The position numbers were made by a program, and so were the translations under genes. Positions 44,125 to 52,405 of a DNA stretch of 52,405 bases are shown here, piece by piece. A model generated the notes under the pieces. The model saw nothing but the letters and a program-made list of their open reading frames with translations. It made no database searches and was not told the origin of the DNA. Position 1 is the first letter of the stretch. Every line of letters begins with the position of its first letter. The stretch is taken from assembly GCA_945874755.1 (NCBI GenBank), contig CAMCHR010000007.1:1-52405 (forward strand), written 5' to 3'. Source of the stretch: Chitinophaga pinensis (lineage in GTDB: Bacteria; Bacteroidota; Bacteroidia; Chitinophagales; Chitinophagaceae).

Positions 44125-45072
44125 ATGAAACCAGTTTTATTTATTTATTGTTTGCTTTTTTGTTTTAACAGCATAGCTGCGCAAGACAGCTTGAATTTTA
44201 ATAGAATTGGTTTTAGTAGTTTGTTTACTGTACAACAAGTGCCAGATAAAGACAAGTCTTTTGTCATTGAAATGCATCCCAAGGCAATCAGTTTCGTGCA
44301 ATCCTATATGGAAAAAGAAGGAGCAGGTTTACGTAAGATGAAAACCTGGGCAAAACCCTATTTTAATTTATACGATGAAGTTTTAACTGCAAATGGAGTA
44401 CCGGTGGAGTTAAAATATTTAAGTGTCATTGAGAGTCATTTAAGTTCCCAAGTAATTTCATGGGCGGGTGCTGCTGGTCCTTGGCAAATTATGCCTGCAG
44501 AAGCAACCCGACTAGGTTTGAAATTGCTACCAAATGATGAGCGAATGGATTACCAAAAAAGTACCCAAGCAGCAGCGACCATTCTTAGAGAATTGTACCA
44601 ACAATTTGGGGATTGGTTATTGGTGGTAGCCGCCTACAACGGAGGTGCAGGTAGGTTAAGTAAAGCGATTGAAAAAAAGAATACAAAAGACTTCTGGGCC
44701 TTACAATATGAACTTCCATTAGAGACTAGGAATCATGTAAAAAAATTCATAGCGACGCATGCCATATTTGAAGGGGTATCTATGACAGAGCTAGATAAAA
44801 ATCAAAGTACCGAAAAGGCTGCCATTAGCACTGCAAGTTCAGGTATGGATAGGATCCTCATTTCAGGAAGGTTCAATGCAAAGACAATGGCCATTTGGTT
44901 AAAAATGCCATTGACCTATTTAAAAGAGTTGAATCCAAATATGGATAAGCAATTGGCTACTGGTAAATCATATACGCTTGTGCTGCCTACTAAAGAGGCT
45001 AAAATATTTGAGGCCCATAAAAATCAAATTTTACAGGCCTCAATACAATCTTTATATCAGGATAACGATTAA
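44125..45072 (+). CDS. Lytic transglycosylase (SLT domain, MltD-like)
   Basis: Cleaves peptidoglycan glycan strands to 1,6-anhydro ends. From the ATG at 44125 the protein has 315 residues: signal peptide about 1-19 (ending SIAAQ), then the SLT domain (about 75-215). The catalytic Glu lies in YLSVIESHLSSQ, with GAAGPWQIMPAEATRLGL and LVVAAYNGGAGRLSKAI. The last ~60 residues contain a degenerate LysM-like segment (LKMPLTYLKELNPNMDKQLATGKSYTLVLP). An in-frame ATG at 44101 would add eight residues in front of the signal peptide. Confidence 0.9.
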   Translation: MKPVLFIYCLLFCFNSIAAQDSLNFNRIGFSSLFTVQQVPDKDKSFVIEMHPKAISFVQSYMEKEGAGLRKMKTWAKPYFNLYDEVLTANGVPVELKYLSVIESHLSSQVISWAGAAGPWQIMPAEATRLGLKLLPNDERMDYQKSTQAAATILRELYQQFGDWLLVVAAYNGGAGRLSKAIEKKNTKDFWALQYELPLETRNHVKKFIATHAIFEGVSMTELDKNQSTEKAAISTASSGMDRILISGRFNAKTMAIWLKMPLTYLKELNPNMDKQLATGKSYTLVLPTKEAKIFEAHKNQILQASIQSLYQDND

Positions 45073-45091
45073 AAAATAGCGCAATCGTTAT

Positions 45092-45427
45092 TTAGAAGTC
45101 ATCATCGAATTCATCTTTCTCATCAAACAAATCATCATCTTCTTCTAGGTTTAAGTCTTCTTCTAATCCAAAATCATCGTCATCGCCTTTCTTAGCTTTA
45201 CCTGCTTTCTTGGATGTTTTAGGTACATCAAATTCTGCAAAGTCAGGATCCCAGCTGTCATCTTCTTCCTCTGTCTTACCCCAATCATCTGTTTCTTCCT
45301 CATCGTCTAAATCTTCTTCCTCGGCATCCTCATTTTTCTTGGAAGATGTCTTGCTTGATTTTTCAGCTTTGACTGTGCCATTTTTTGGTGTCGCTGTCTT
45401 TTTCTCTTTTGTAGATTTTACTGCCAT
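45092..45427 (-). CDS. Charge-segregated acidic protein of unknown function
   Basis: A 111-residue, low-complexity protein: residues 1-33 are basic (Lys, Ser and Thr rich) and the rest is strongly acidic with blocks of Asp and Glu, broken by DSWDPDFAEFDVPK and a short Lys-rich patch. It ends DEFDDDF. It has no signal peptide or fold that I can recognise and is probably disordered. Acidic tails of this kind occur on nucleic-acid-associated proteins such as the RNA polymerase delta subunit, but there is no globular domain here. It lies 86 bases downstream of purA on the same strand and converges on the transglycosylase gene. Confidence 0.75.
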   Translation of the reverse strand: MAVKSTKEKKTATPKNGTVKAEKSSKTSSKKNEDAEEEDLDDEEETDDWGKTEEEDDSWDPDFAEFDVPKTSKKAGKAKKGDDDDFGLEEDLNLEEDDDLFDEKDEFDDDF

Positions 45428-45513
45428 AACTCAATCAAAAATATTTATGTAAATTTCAAATGAAAATTTAATTTTTCAAAAATAATGCGACTTTTTTTAT
45501 TGCTTTTTTTTGA

Positions 45514-46776
45514 TTATAAATGTACAATTTGATCTCTACCCGGACCATTCGATACATACTTCACTGGTACGCCTAAATATTCATTAATAAATTTGATATA
45601 TGTTTTCATGGTAGCTGGTAATTCGGCATCCTTTTTCATTTTGGTGGTATCTACTTCCCAGCCTGCCATTTTTTTCCAGATGGGTGCAACTGGGGTGCCA
45701 ACTAATTGAAAAGGGACATAATCAATCTGCTTTCCTTCCATTTCATAGGCAATGCCCAATTCTAGTTCTTTAAATGAATCAAGAATATCAGCCTTAGTCA
45801 TGATAATCTGCGTTACACCATTGATCATGCAGGTATATTTTAATGCAACCAGGTCGATCCATCCACATCTTCTTGGACGTCCTGTAGTTGCTCCAAATTC
45901 ACTTCCAATCTTTCTTAATTCCTCCCCTTTTTCGTCATGCAATTCGGTCGGGAAGGGACCACTACCCACTCTTGTACAGTAAGCTTTTGAAATACCAAAT
46001 ACTTCCCCAATTTGTTTTGGAGAAACACCTAGGCCAGTACAAACTCCAGCAGAAATCGTATTGCTTGAAGTCACAAATGGGAAAGTACCAAAGTCAATAT
46101 CTAACATGGATCCTTGCGCGCCTTCTGCTAATACTTTTTTACCCTTACTAATTTGATCATTGATAAAGTATTCACAATTGATAATATTCATTGTCTTTAA
46201 AAACTCTATTGCTTCAAAGAATTCGGTTTCCATGACAGATATATCCTCATTGAAATTGTAGCTATCCAAAATCTTTTGATGCTTCATTCTTAAAGCAATG
46301 TACTTGCTGAAAAAATTTTTATCCAATAAGTCACCCACTCTTAATGCATTTCTGCCAGTCTTATCCATATAAGCTGGTCCAATTCCTTTTAAAGTTGATC
46401 CAATTTTAGCATCCCCTTTAGACAATTCAGATGCCTTGTCTAAAGCTCTATGACTAGGTATAATGATATTTGTACGCTCCGAAATAAATAAATTCTTTTT
46501 CACATCAATGCCCATGGTTGCCACTGCATCACACTCTTTTTTCAATGTCACTGGATCTAATACGACACCATTACCAATGATATTAATTTTATCTTGATGG
46601 AAGATACCTGATGGGATTTGGTGTAAGACCATTTTAGTACCATTCACATATAAAGTATGGCCTGCATTTGGTCCACCTTGAAAACGAGCAATGATATCAT
46701 AGTTGGGTGCAAAATAATCCACTATCTTCCCTTTACCTTCATCGCCCCATTGAAGTCCTAAAATAACGTCTACCAT
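45514..46776 (-). CDS. purA: Adenylosuccinate synthetase
   Basis: Joins IMP and aspartate with GTP in AMP synthesis. From the ATG at 46776 the 420-residue protein has the P-loop GDEGKGK (11-17, with catalytic Asp12), FQGGPNAGHTLY (catalytic His), GIGPAYMDKTGR, AEGAQGSMLDIDFGTFPFVTSSNT, and TTGRPRRCGWIDLVAL. It lies 114 bases downstream of rel on the same strand and has its own -7 element. Confidence 0.97.
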   Translation of the reverse strand: MVDVILGLQWGDEGKGKIVDYFAPNYDIIARFQGGPNAGHTLYVNGTKMVLHQIPSGIFHQDKINIIGNGVVLDPVTLKKECDAVATMGIDVKKNLFISERTNIIIPSHRALDKASELSKGDAKIGSTLKGIGPAYMDKTGRNALRVGDLLDKNFFSKYIALRMKHQKILDSYNFNEDISVMETEFFEAIEFLKTMNIINCEYFINDQISKGKKVLAEGAQGSMLDIDFGTFPFVTSSNTISAGVCTGLGVSPKQIGEVFGISKAYCTRVGSGPFPTELHDEKGEELRKIGSEFGATTGRPRRCGWIDLVALKYTCMINGVTQIIMTKADILDSFKELELGIAYEMEGKQIDYVPFQLVGTPVAPIWKKMAGWEVDTTKMKKDAELPATMKTYIKFINEYLGVPVKYVSNGPGRDQIVHL

Positions 46777-46794
46777 AAATTTGAATTTGAGTAG

Positions 46795-46802
46795 CAAAAA
46801 TA
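46795..46802 (-). promoter_or_regulatory. -7 element of the purA promoter
   Basis: TATTTTTG on the minus strand matches TAnnTTTG, 18 bases before the purA ATG. No TTG is visible at -33. Confidence 0.45.
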
Positions 46803-46890
46803 TGTCTAGAAATGGGGATTACCTATTTAAGCGTAGAATAAAAAGAAATGTTTTCACACATATTTTTCCTATGGTGTTGATTACTTGACT

Positions 46891-49155
46891 TTAAATCAGG
46901 TCTGTATCAAAACGAGTCACTTTTTGAATGCCATTTAGGCCTTGAATGCGGTTGACCAATTCTTCTAATTCGTCTTTATCGTGCACAAAGACCTTAATGG
47001 TACCTTCGAACATGCCATCTTTGGATTCAATGGTGAGTGCTGCAATATTGATTTTAAGGTCCCCGCTAATAATGGTTGTAATTTTATTGACCACTCCTAC
47101 ATCATCTAATCCAATGATGCTAAGTCCTGTAAGGAAGGAGATTTCTTTATTTTTAGCCCACTTAGTTTTAACAACTCGATGACCATAATTAGCTAATAGT
47201 TGTGTGGCATTGGGGCAGCTGGTTCTATGAATGATCAAACCTTTTCCAGTACTCACAAATCCAAATACATCATCTCCAGGAATTGGATTGCAGCATTTTG
47301 CTAGATTGTATTTGATCTTATCACTTGATTCCCCAAAAATGATCAATTCTGAATCTCCTTTTTTAGGAAGTGGCTTGTAAATATGGGGTTCTACATTTGG
47401 ATCTGGTGCAGCCAGGATTGGCTTTGGCGCTTCTATTTTGTCGCCAATGACATGAAAACTTTTAAGTTCTTTTAGGTCTAAAGATTTTGTTGCGATTTTA
47501 TACAATAAATCTAAATGACTTTGTAATTTATAAAAGTGCATCAATTGATCCAAGTTGTGCGTGTTGTAAACTGCACCTATCCCTTCTAGTTTGCGTTGAA
47601 CTGTATATTTCCCTTCTTCGGATATAATTTTCTTTTCTTCTCTTAGCGCATCTTTGATACTATTTTTTGCCTTTGCTGTCACCACATTGTTTAACCAATC
47701 TTCGGTAGGCTTTTGTTTATTGCTAGTAATGATTTCTATCTGGTCGCCACTTCTTAAAGTATGGCTTATGGGCACCAATTTGTGGTTGACTTTTGCACCT
47801 ATACATTTTGATCCGATTGCGGTATGGATATAAAAAGCAAAGTCAAGTGCAGAACTATTGACTGGCAACATTTTCACTTCTCCTTTAGGGGTATAGACAT
47901 AAATCTCTTCTGCTAAAAAAGAAGTTTTAAAGTCTTGTAAGAAATCAATACTTTCTTCCTCTTGATTGCTCAATGCTTCTCTAATTTGGATGAACCATTT
48001 ATCAAATCGGTCTTCACTTTGTGGTGTCTCTTCTTTGTATTTAAAATGGGCAGCCATTCCTTTCTCTGCAATTTCATTCATTCTTTTACTTCGGATCTGC
48101 ACTTCTACCCATTTACCATCTGGTCCCATTACAGTGGTGTGCAATGCTTCGTAGCCATTGCTCTTAGGGTTACTTAACCAATCCCTTAATCTTTCAGGGG
48201 AGGGAAGGTATTCATCTGTAACCATAGAATACACTTTCCAGCAGGCTTCTTTTTCTTTTTCTAAGGAAATATCAAGGATGATACGAATGGCAAAAAGATC
48301 ATACACTTCATCAAAGCTTACGCCTTTCTTTTTTATTTTATGCCAAATAGAATGAATACTTTTTGGTCGACCAAAAATATCAAATTGCAATTCGGTTTGA
48401 CTTAATTTTTCTTTTAATGGTCTAACAAATTCATTGATATATTTTGTTCTTTCTCTTTTTGTTTCTGCTAGTTTCTTGGCAATTTCATGGTAGGTAGCTG
48501 GTTCCATGTATTTCATGGCCAGATCCTCTAATTCGGTCTTCATATTGTACAAGCCCATACGATGTGCGAGTGGGGCGTATACCCAGATGGTTTCAGAGGC
48601 AATTTTTAATTGCTTCTCTTGCTTCATCGAGTCCATCGTACGCATATTATGTAGTCTGTCCGATAGTTTGATCAGGATCACTCTAGGATCATCCGTCAAA
48701 GTGAGTAAGATTTTTTTGAAATTCTCTGCTTGTTGACTGCTATTGGTGTCCATCACTGTTGCAATTTTTGTCAATCCATCCACAATCCTTGCAATCTCAT
48801 TTCCAAATTCTCTTTTGATATCATCTAATGTAATGTCGGTATCCTCTACAGTATCATGTAATAATGCACAGATGGTACTTCGCACACCCAATCCAATTTC
48901 ATCTGCTGCTATCATCGCTACAGCAATGGGATGCAGTATATAAGGCTCGCCACTTTTACGACGCATTGTTTTGTGCGCATCAGTAGCCATTTCAAATGCG
49001 GTTCTTAGCAATTCCCGATCGCCTTTTTTAAGTTTAGTTCTCAGCGTTCTAAGCAATGCACGGTAGTGGCGAACAATTTCTTTTTTCTCTTGTTCGTCGG
49101 TCAAGTTGTAAGGTGTCACAACTGCATTCAATAAATCTTCATCGGTACTTTCCAT
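46891..49155 (-). CDS. Bifunctional (p)ppGpp synthetase/hydrolase (Rel/SpoT)
   Basis: Long RSH enzyme that makes and degrades the stringent-response alarmone. The 754-residue protein has the HD hydrolase domain (LHPIAVAMIA; ALLHDTVEDTD with H100, D101, E104 and D105), the synthetase domain (GRPKSIHSIWHKIKKKGVSFDEVYDLFAIRII; GYEALHTTV), TGS (IYVYTPKGEVKMLP), a zinc-finger region (CCNPIPGDDVFGF) and a C-terminal ACT domain. The intact HD residues show that hydrolase activity is kept. It is divergent from the ABC exporter. Confidence 0.96.
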   Translation of the reverse strand: MESTDEDLLNAVVTPYNLTDEQEKKEIVRHYRALLRTLRTKLKKGDRELLRTAFEMATDAHKTMRRKSGEPYILHPIAVAMIAADEIGLGVRSTICALLHDTVEDTDITLDDIKREFGNEIARIVDGLTKIATVMDTNSSQQAENFKKILLTLTDDPRVILIKLSDRLHNMRTMDSMKQEKQLKIASETIWVYAPLAHRMGLYNMKTELEDLAMKYMEPATYHEIAKKLAETKRERTKYINEFVRPLKEKLSQTELQFDIFGRPKSIHSIWHKIKKKGVSFDEVYDLFAIRIILDISLEKEKEACWKVYSMVTDEYLPSPERLRDWLSNPKSNGYEALHTTVMGPDGKWVEVQIRSKRMNEIAEKGMAAHFKYKEETPQSEDRFDKWFIQIREALSNQEEESIDFLQDFKTSFLAEEIYVYTPKGEVKMLPVNSSALDFAFYIHTAIGSKCIGAKVNHKLVPISHTLRSGDQIEIITSNKQKPTEDWLNNVVTAKAKNSIKDALREEKKIISEEGKYTVQRKLEGIGAVYNTHNLDQLMHFYKLQSHLDLLYKIATKSLDLKELKSFHVIGDKIEAPKPILAAPDPNVEPHIYKPLPKKGDSELIIFGESSDKIKYNLAKCCNPIPGDDVFGFVSTGKGLIIHRTSCPNATQLLANYGHRVVKTKWAKNKEISFLTGLSIIGLDDVGVVNKITTIISGDLKINIAALTIESKDGMFEGTIKVFVHDKDELEELVNRIQGLNGIQKVTRFDTDLI

Positions 49156-49198
49156 GCTTATACGAAAATACGTAAAAGCGGTGTAACTTTACTTTGCT

Positions 49199-51004
49199 AT
49201 GTCATCTACCCAGCCTAAACCCATATTCAAATCAGCTATTTTAAGTAGGGTATTTTCTTTTGTTGGGCCTTATCGATTTATTTTTTGGATCAATGTGTTT
49301 TTAGGCATCTTTTTAGCGTTCGCTTCGCCTATCCGCCCTTATTTGATTCAGGCTACGGTGAACTTAGCGATAGGCAAACTGGTCGTACTGCCTCCATGGG
49401 TGCACTCCGTATTGCCTACTGAAGCTTTTAATTCGGTCGTACAATTGATTCTTGCCATCTCTTTATTTCAGGTGGCTTTTATCATCCTTGAAACGGTATT
49501 TCGTTTTTGTTTCACTTATGGGATGTCTTGGTTAGGACAACAAGTGATTAGAGATCTAAGGAATAAAGTGTACCAAAAAATTATGTACTGGGAGATGCGT
49601 CAATTTGATAAAACACCCATTGGCACATTGACCACCAGAACAATCAATGATATTGAAAGTATTAACGATATTTTTTCAGATGGACTGATTCCTATTATCA
49701 CAGACATGTTAACGATTATAGTGACTTTAACCACGATGTTTTTTATCAATTGGCAGTTGACTTTAGTTTGTTTAATTCCATTTCCAATCATGATTGTGGC
49801 CACTTATTTTTTCAAAGAAAGTGTGAATAAAAGTTTTGTACAGGTGCGTAATGCTGTTGCAGCGCTTAATGCATTTGTACAAGAACATATCTCTGGCATG
49901 CAGGTGGTACAAGCTTTTGCTGCAGAAGAGCAAGAGATGAAAAAATTCGATCACATCAATGTGCATCATAAAAATGCGAACATTCAAGCCATTTTTGCCT
50001 ACTCTGTATTTTTTCCAGTAGTAGAGGTCGTGTTAGCTTTAAGTATTGGCTTAATTGTTTGGTGGGTTGCTGGACAAAGTTTAGATGCTGGGATGCTGGT
50101 AGCGTTTATTTTATTTTTAAATCAGATTTTTAGACCACTACGTATGATTGCAGATAAATTCAATGTCTTACAAATGGGGATGGTCGCAGCAGAACGTGTT
50201 TTCAAGATTTTAGACAACGAGGATATCACGGTAAATCAAGGTGCATTTACGCCAACTCAAATTCATGGGGCCATTGAATTTAAAAATGTACAATTTGCAT
50301 ATCAAGCGCCCAATTGGATTTTAAACGATTTAAATTTTACCGTCGAAGCTGGCGCAACCGTGGCATTGGTGGGACCAACAGGAAGCGGAAAAACCTCCAT
50401 CATTAGCATTTTGAATCGCTTATATCCATATCAAGCAGGGCAAATTTTATTAGACGGTGTCTTAATTGAAGATTATGCACTTGATCGATTGAGGGCATCG
50501 ATAGGAGTCGTTTTACAAGATGTATTTTTATTTTCTGGTTCCGTCTATGACAATATTACTTTACGCAATCCTTCAATTCGTCCCGAACAAGTGGAGGAAG
50601 CAGCAAAGATGATTGGCATGCATGATTTTATCATGTCACTTCCGGGAGGATATCAATACCATGTCATGGAAAGAGGCGTGACATTAAGCTTGGGACAAAG
50701 ACAACTCTTGAGTTTTATTCGTGCACTTTTATATAATCCGAGTATTTTAATTTTAGACGAAGCCACTTCTTCCATCGATACAGAGAGTGAGCAACTCATT
50801 GAAAAAGCCATTGAAACATTAATACAGGGTAGGACATCTATCGTGATTGCGCATCGTTTGTCTACCATCCGAAAGGCGGATCAGATCCTTGTTTTGGAGC
50901 AGGGAAAAATCATCGAAAAAGGGACGCATCAGTCTTTAATGGAGCAGGGTGGATTTTACAAGGCCCTTAACGAAATGCAATTTGATCCCAAAAAGAGTGG
51001 TTAA
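49199..51004 (+). CDS. ABC transporter, fused permease and ATPase (MsbA-like exporter)
   Basis: A 601-residue half-transporter with six transmembrane helices (about 1-320) and an ATPase domain: Walker A GPTGSGKTS, Q-loop VLQDVFLFSG, signature LSLGQRQLLSFIRAL (LSLGQ instead of LSGGQ), Walker B ILILDEATSSID and IAHRLSTIRKADQI. The LSLGQ form occurs in other exporters and does not imply loss of function. The substrate is unknown. It starts 43 bases from the divergent rel gene. Confidence 0.9.
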   Translation: MSSTQPKPIFKSAILSRVFSFVGPYRFIFWINVFLGIFLAFASPIRPYLIQATVNLAIGKLVVLPPWVHSVLPTEAFNSVVQLILAISLFQVAFIILETVFRFCFTYGMSWLGQQVIRDLRNKVYQKIMYWEMRQFDKTPIGTLTTRTINDIESINDIFSDGLIPIITDMLTIIVTLTTMFFINWQLTLVCLIPFPIMIVATYFFKESVNKSFVQVRNAVAALNAFVQEHISGMQVVQAFAAEEQEMKKFDHINVHHKNANIQAIFAYSVFFPVVEVVLALSIGLIVWWVAGQSLDAGMLVAFILFLNQIFRPLRMIADKFNVLQMGMVAAERVFKILDNEDITVNQGAFTPTQIHGAIEFKNVQFAYQAPNWILNDLNFTVEAGATVALVGPTGSGKTSIISILNRLYPYQAGQILLDGVLIEDYALDRLRASIGVVLQDVFLFSGSVYDNITLRNPSIRPEQVEEAAKMIGMHDFIMSLPGGYQYHVMERGVTLSLGQRQLLSFIRALLYNPSILILDEATSSIDTESEQLIEKAIETLIQGRTSIVIAHRLSTIRKADQILVLEQGKIIEKGTHQSLMEQGGFYKALNEMQFDPKKSG

Positions 51005-51009
51005 TTTTT

Positions 51010-51034
51010 TAAATAATTGAAAATCAATTATTTA
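51010..51034 (+). terminator. AT-rich hairpin after the ABC exporter
   Basis: TAAATAATTGA (51010-51020) and TCAATTATTTA (51024-51034) form an 11-bp perfect stem around AAA, 6 bases after the stop. No T-tract follows directly, so it is at best a weak terminator or an RNA-end structure. Confidence 0.4.
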
Positions 51035-51105
51035 GGAGAATCTAAAACATTTTTTTTCATGCTATATTTCTGTTAAATAATATGACTTTTCAGCAGCAAT
51101 ATCCC

Positions 51106-51113
51106 TATCTTTG
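51106..51113 (+). promoter_or_regulatory. -7 promoter element of the atp operon
   Basis: TATCTTTG matches TAnnTTTG exactly and is followed by CCGC, 20 bases before the atpB ATG. Confidence 0.6.
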
Positions 51114-51133
51114 CCGCAAATTTTGAGATCACT

Positions 51134-52216
51134 ATGGCATCTAGACCTATTAAATCTTTACTGGTATTGTGTTTGAGCTTGGTAACAATGTGCTATTCTG
51201 GCAATGTATTTGCCAATGAAAAAGAAGCGGCTGCGAAAGAAGAAGGTAGCTTCAATGTAACCCAAACTATTTTAGAGCATATTAAAGATGATCATAGCTG
51301 GCATCTATGGGGACATACCAGTATTTCTTTACCCGTTATTTTATATACACCAGCAGGCTTTGAAGTTTTTTCTTCCGCTAAATTGATTGACGAACATCAT
51401 GAGCCAGCAGTGTACAAAGGAAACTTTGATTACAAACTAGTAGAAGGGAAGGCTAAAATTGTTAACGCTGCAGGTGAAGTAGATGTAGAAGCCAGTAAAA
51501 AATTATGGGACTTCTCCATCACTAAAAACGTAGCTAGTCTATTTATATCAGTAATTATTTTATTATTAGTGGTGTTAACTGCTGCAGGTGCTTACAAGAA
51601 AACAGGTATTTCTTCCGCCCCTAAAGGACTTCAGTCTTTCATGGAGCCCATTGTTTTATTTGTAAGAGATGAAATTGCCCTTCCTAATATTGGCGCCAAG
51701 CGATATGCTAAGTACATGCCTTTCTTATTGACTATTTTCTTTTTAATATTAACGAATAATTTTTTAGGTCTAATTCCTATATTCCCAGGTGGCGCGAATG
51801 TGAGTGGTAATATTGCTTTCACGATGACTTTAGCCGTTTTTGTTTTTATTGTAGTGAATTTAAGTTCTAATAAAAACTATTGGGAGCATATTTTTTGGAT
51901 GCCAGGCATGCATTGGTCTATGAAATTATTTTTAGCTCCTATTGAATTAATTGGAGTGTTTAACAAACCTATTTCTTTAATGATTCGACTTTTCGCCAAT
52001 ATCACTGCGGGTCATATCTTGGTATTGAGTTTGGTTTGTTTAATATTTATTTTCAAAACAGTATATGCAGCTGCAGTTGCAGTGCCTTTTGTAATTTTTA
52101 TATTCTTGATAGAATTGCTAGTTGCTTTTTTACAAGCTTATATTTTTACCATGCTTACTGCAATGTATATTGGAATGGCATCAGAGGAAGGACATCATGA
52201 TCAAGCACATCATTAA
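51134..52216 (+). CDS. atpB: F0F1 ATP synthase subunit a
   Basis: Proton-channel subunit of ATP synthase. The 360-residue protein is longer than the E. coli subunit because it carries a signal peptide (about 1-27, ending NVFA) and a periplasmic stretch of about 110 residues before the membrane core. The core has about six helices, including FLLTIFFLILTNNFLGLIPI and the helix with the essential Arg (PISLMIRLFANITAGHIL), and a His-rich C-terminus (EGHHDQAHH). It is followed by atpE after 45 bases. The extension is seen in other Bacteroidota. Confidence 0.94.
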   Translation: MASRPIKSLLVLCLSLVTMCYSGNVFANEKEAAAKEEGSFNVTQTILEHIKDDHSWHLWGHTSISLPVILYTPAGFEVFSSAKLIDEHHEPAVYKGNFDYKLVEGKAKIVNAAGEVDVEASKKLWDFSITKNVASLFISVIILLLVVLTAAGAYKKTGISSAPKGLQSFMEPIVLFVRDEIALPNIGAKRYAKYMPFLLTIFFLILTNNFLGLIPIFPGGANVSGNIAFTMTLAVFVFIVVNLSSNKNYWEHIFWMPGMHWSMKLFLAPIELIGVFNKPISLMIRLFANITAGHILVLSLVCLIFIFKTVYAAAVAVPFVIFIFLIELLVAFLQAYIFTMLTAMYIGMASEEGHHDQAHH

Positions 52217-52243
52217 TAATATTTATAATTTTTTTTTCAATAA

Positions 52244-52405
<162 letters not shown>

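Noticed and set aside
45210..45452. Serine-rich open frame antisense to the acidic protein
   Set aside because: It is the complement of Asp/Glu codons (gat/gaa read as atc/ttc and tct/tca) and therefore a composition artefact.
50700..50720. LSLGQ in place of LSGGQ in the second ABC exporter as a sign of inactivity
   Set aside because: This form is found in other active exporters and all other ATPase motifs are intact.

Overview
The window is a low-GC, gene-dense chromosomal segment of a member of the Bacteroidota, most likely family Chitinophagaceae (Sediminibacterium-like). Evidence for this is the gldK-gldL-gldM-gldN gliding/type IX secretion cluster, SusC/BtuB-type TonB receptors, Bacteroidota-only families (DUF4271, DUF4783), an ATP synthase subunit a with a signal peptide, repeated TAnnTTTG promoter elements, and the near absence of strong Shine-Dalgarno sequences. 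I see no insertion sequence, prophage, CRISPR array or other sign of an island. Most genes are core housekeeping genes, so the interest lies mainly in regulatory and recoding signals.

Layout. Positions 1-4232 hold the end of an ECF-type sigma factor followed by a tight zeaxanthin operon (crtI, crtB, crtZ, crtY). A tRNA-Arg(CCG), a secreted protein of unknown function and a heme/siderophore-type TonB receptor follow (4275-7296). On the minus strand lie a MarC-family membrane protein and a BtuB-like receptor, the latter under a clear cobalamin riboswitch (7293-10246). Then come an amino-acid permease, a TolC plus HlyD-type efflux pair behind a palindromic operator (10348-14684), gpsA, hemW, DUF4271, hemD and a DUF255 thioredoxin-domain protein (14706-20791). 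The gldKLMN operon spans 20929-25692.

From 25778 to 38362 genes run mostly on the minus strand: uvrC, an ABC exporter, engB, gpmI, dnaX, a GNAT-like protein, rsmE and dnaB. From 38563 they run mostly on the plus strand: pheT, a ZapB-like coiled-coil protein, zapA, rny, rplS, tatA and a lytic transglycosylase. The divergent gap between dnaB and pheT carries a helically phased array of DnaA-box-like 9-mers. The right end has an acidic protein, purA and rel (minus), then a second ABC exporter and the start of the ATP synthase operon (atpB, partial atpE).

The most notable signals are: (1) an uninterrupted run of ten A in dnaX, placed in the loop of a perfect 8-bp hairpin exactly where the clamp-loader ATPase part ends, with stops in both other frames, which predicts slippage-made short gamma; (2) the DnaA-box array between dnaB and pheT; (3) a start-codon-sequestering hairpin plus a six-codon upstream ORF between the cobalamin riboswitch and btuB; (4) an intrinsic-terminator-like hairpin touching the marC start codon; and (5) a GldK that lacks the lipoprotein cysteine.
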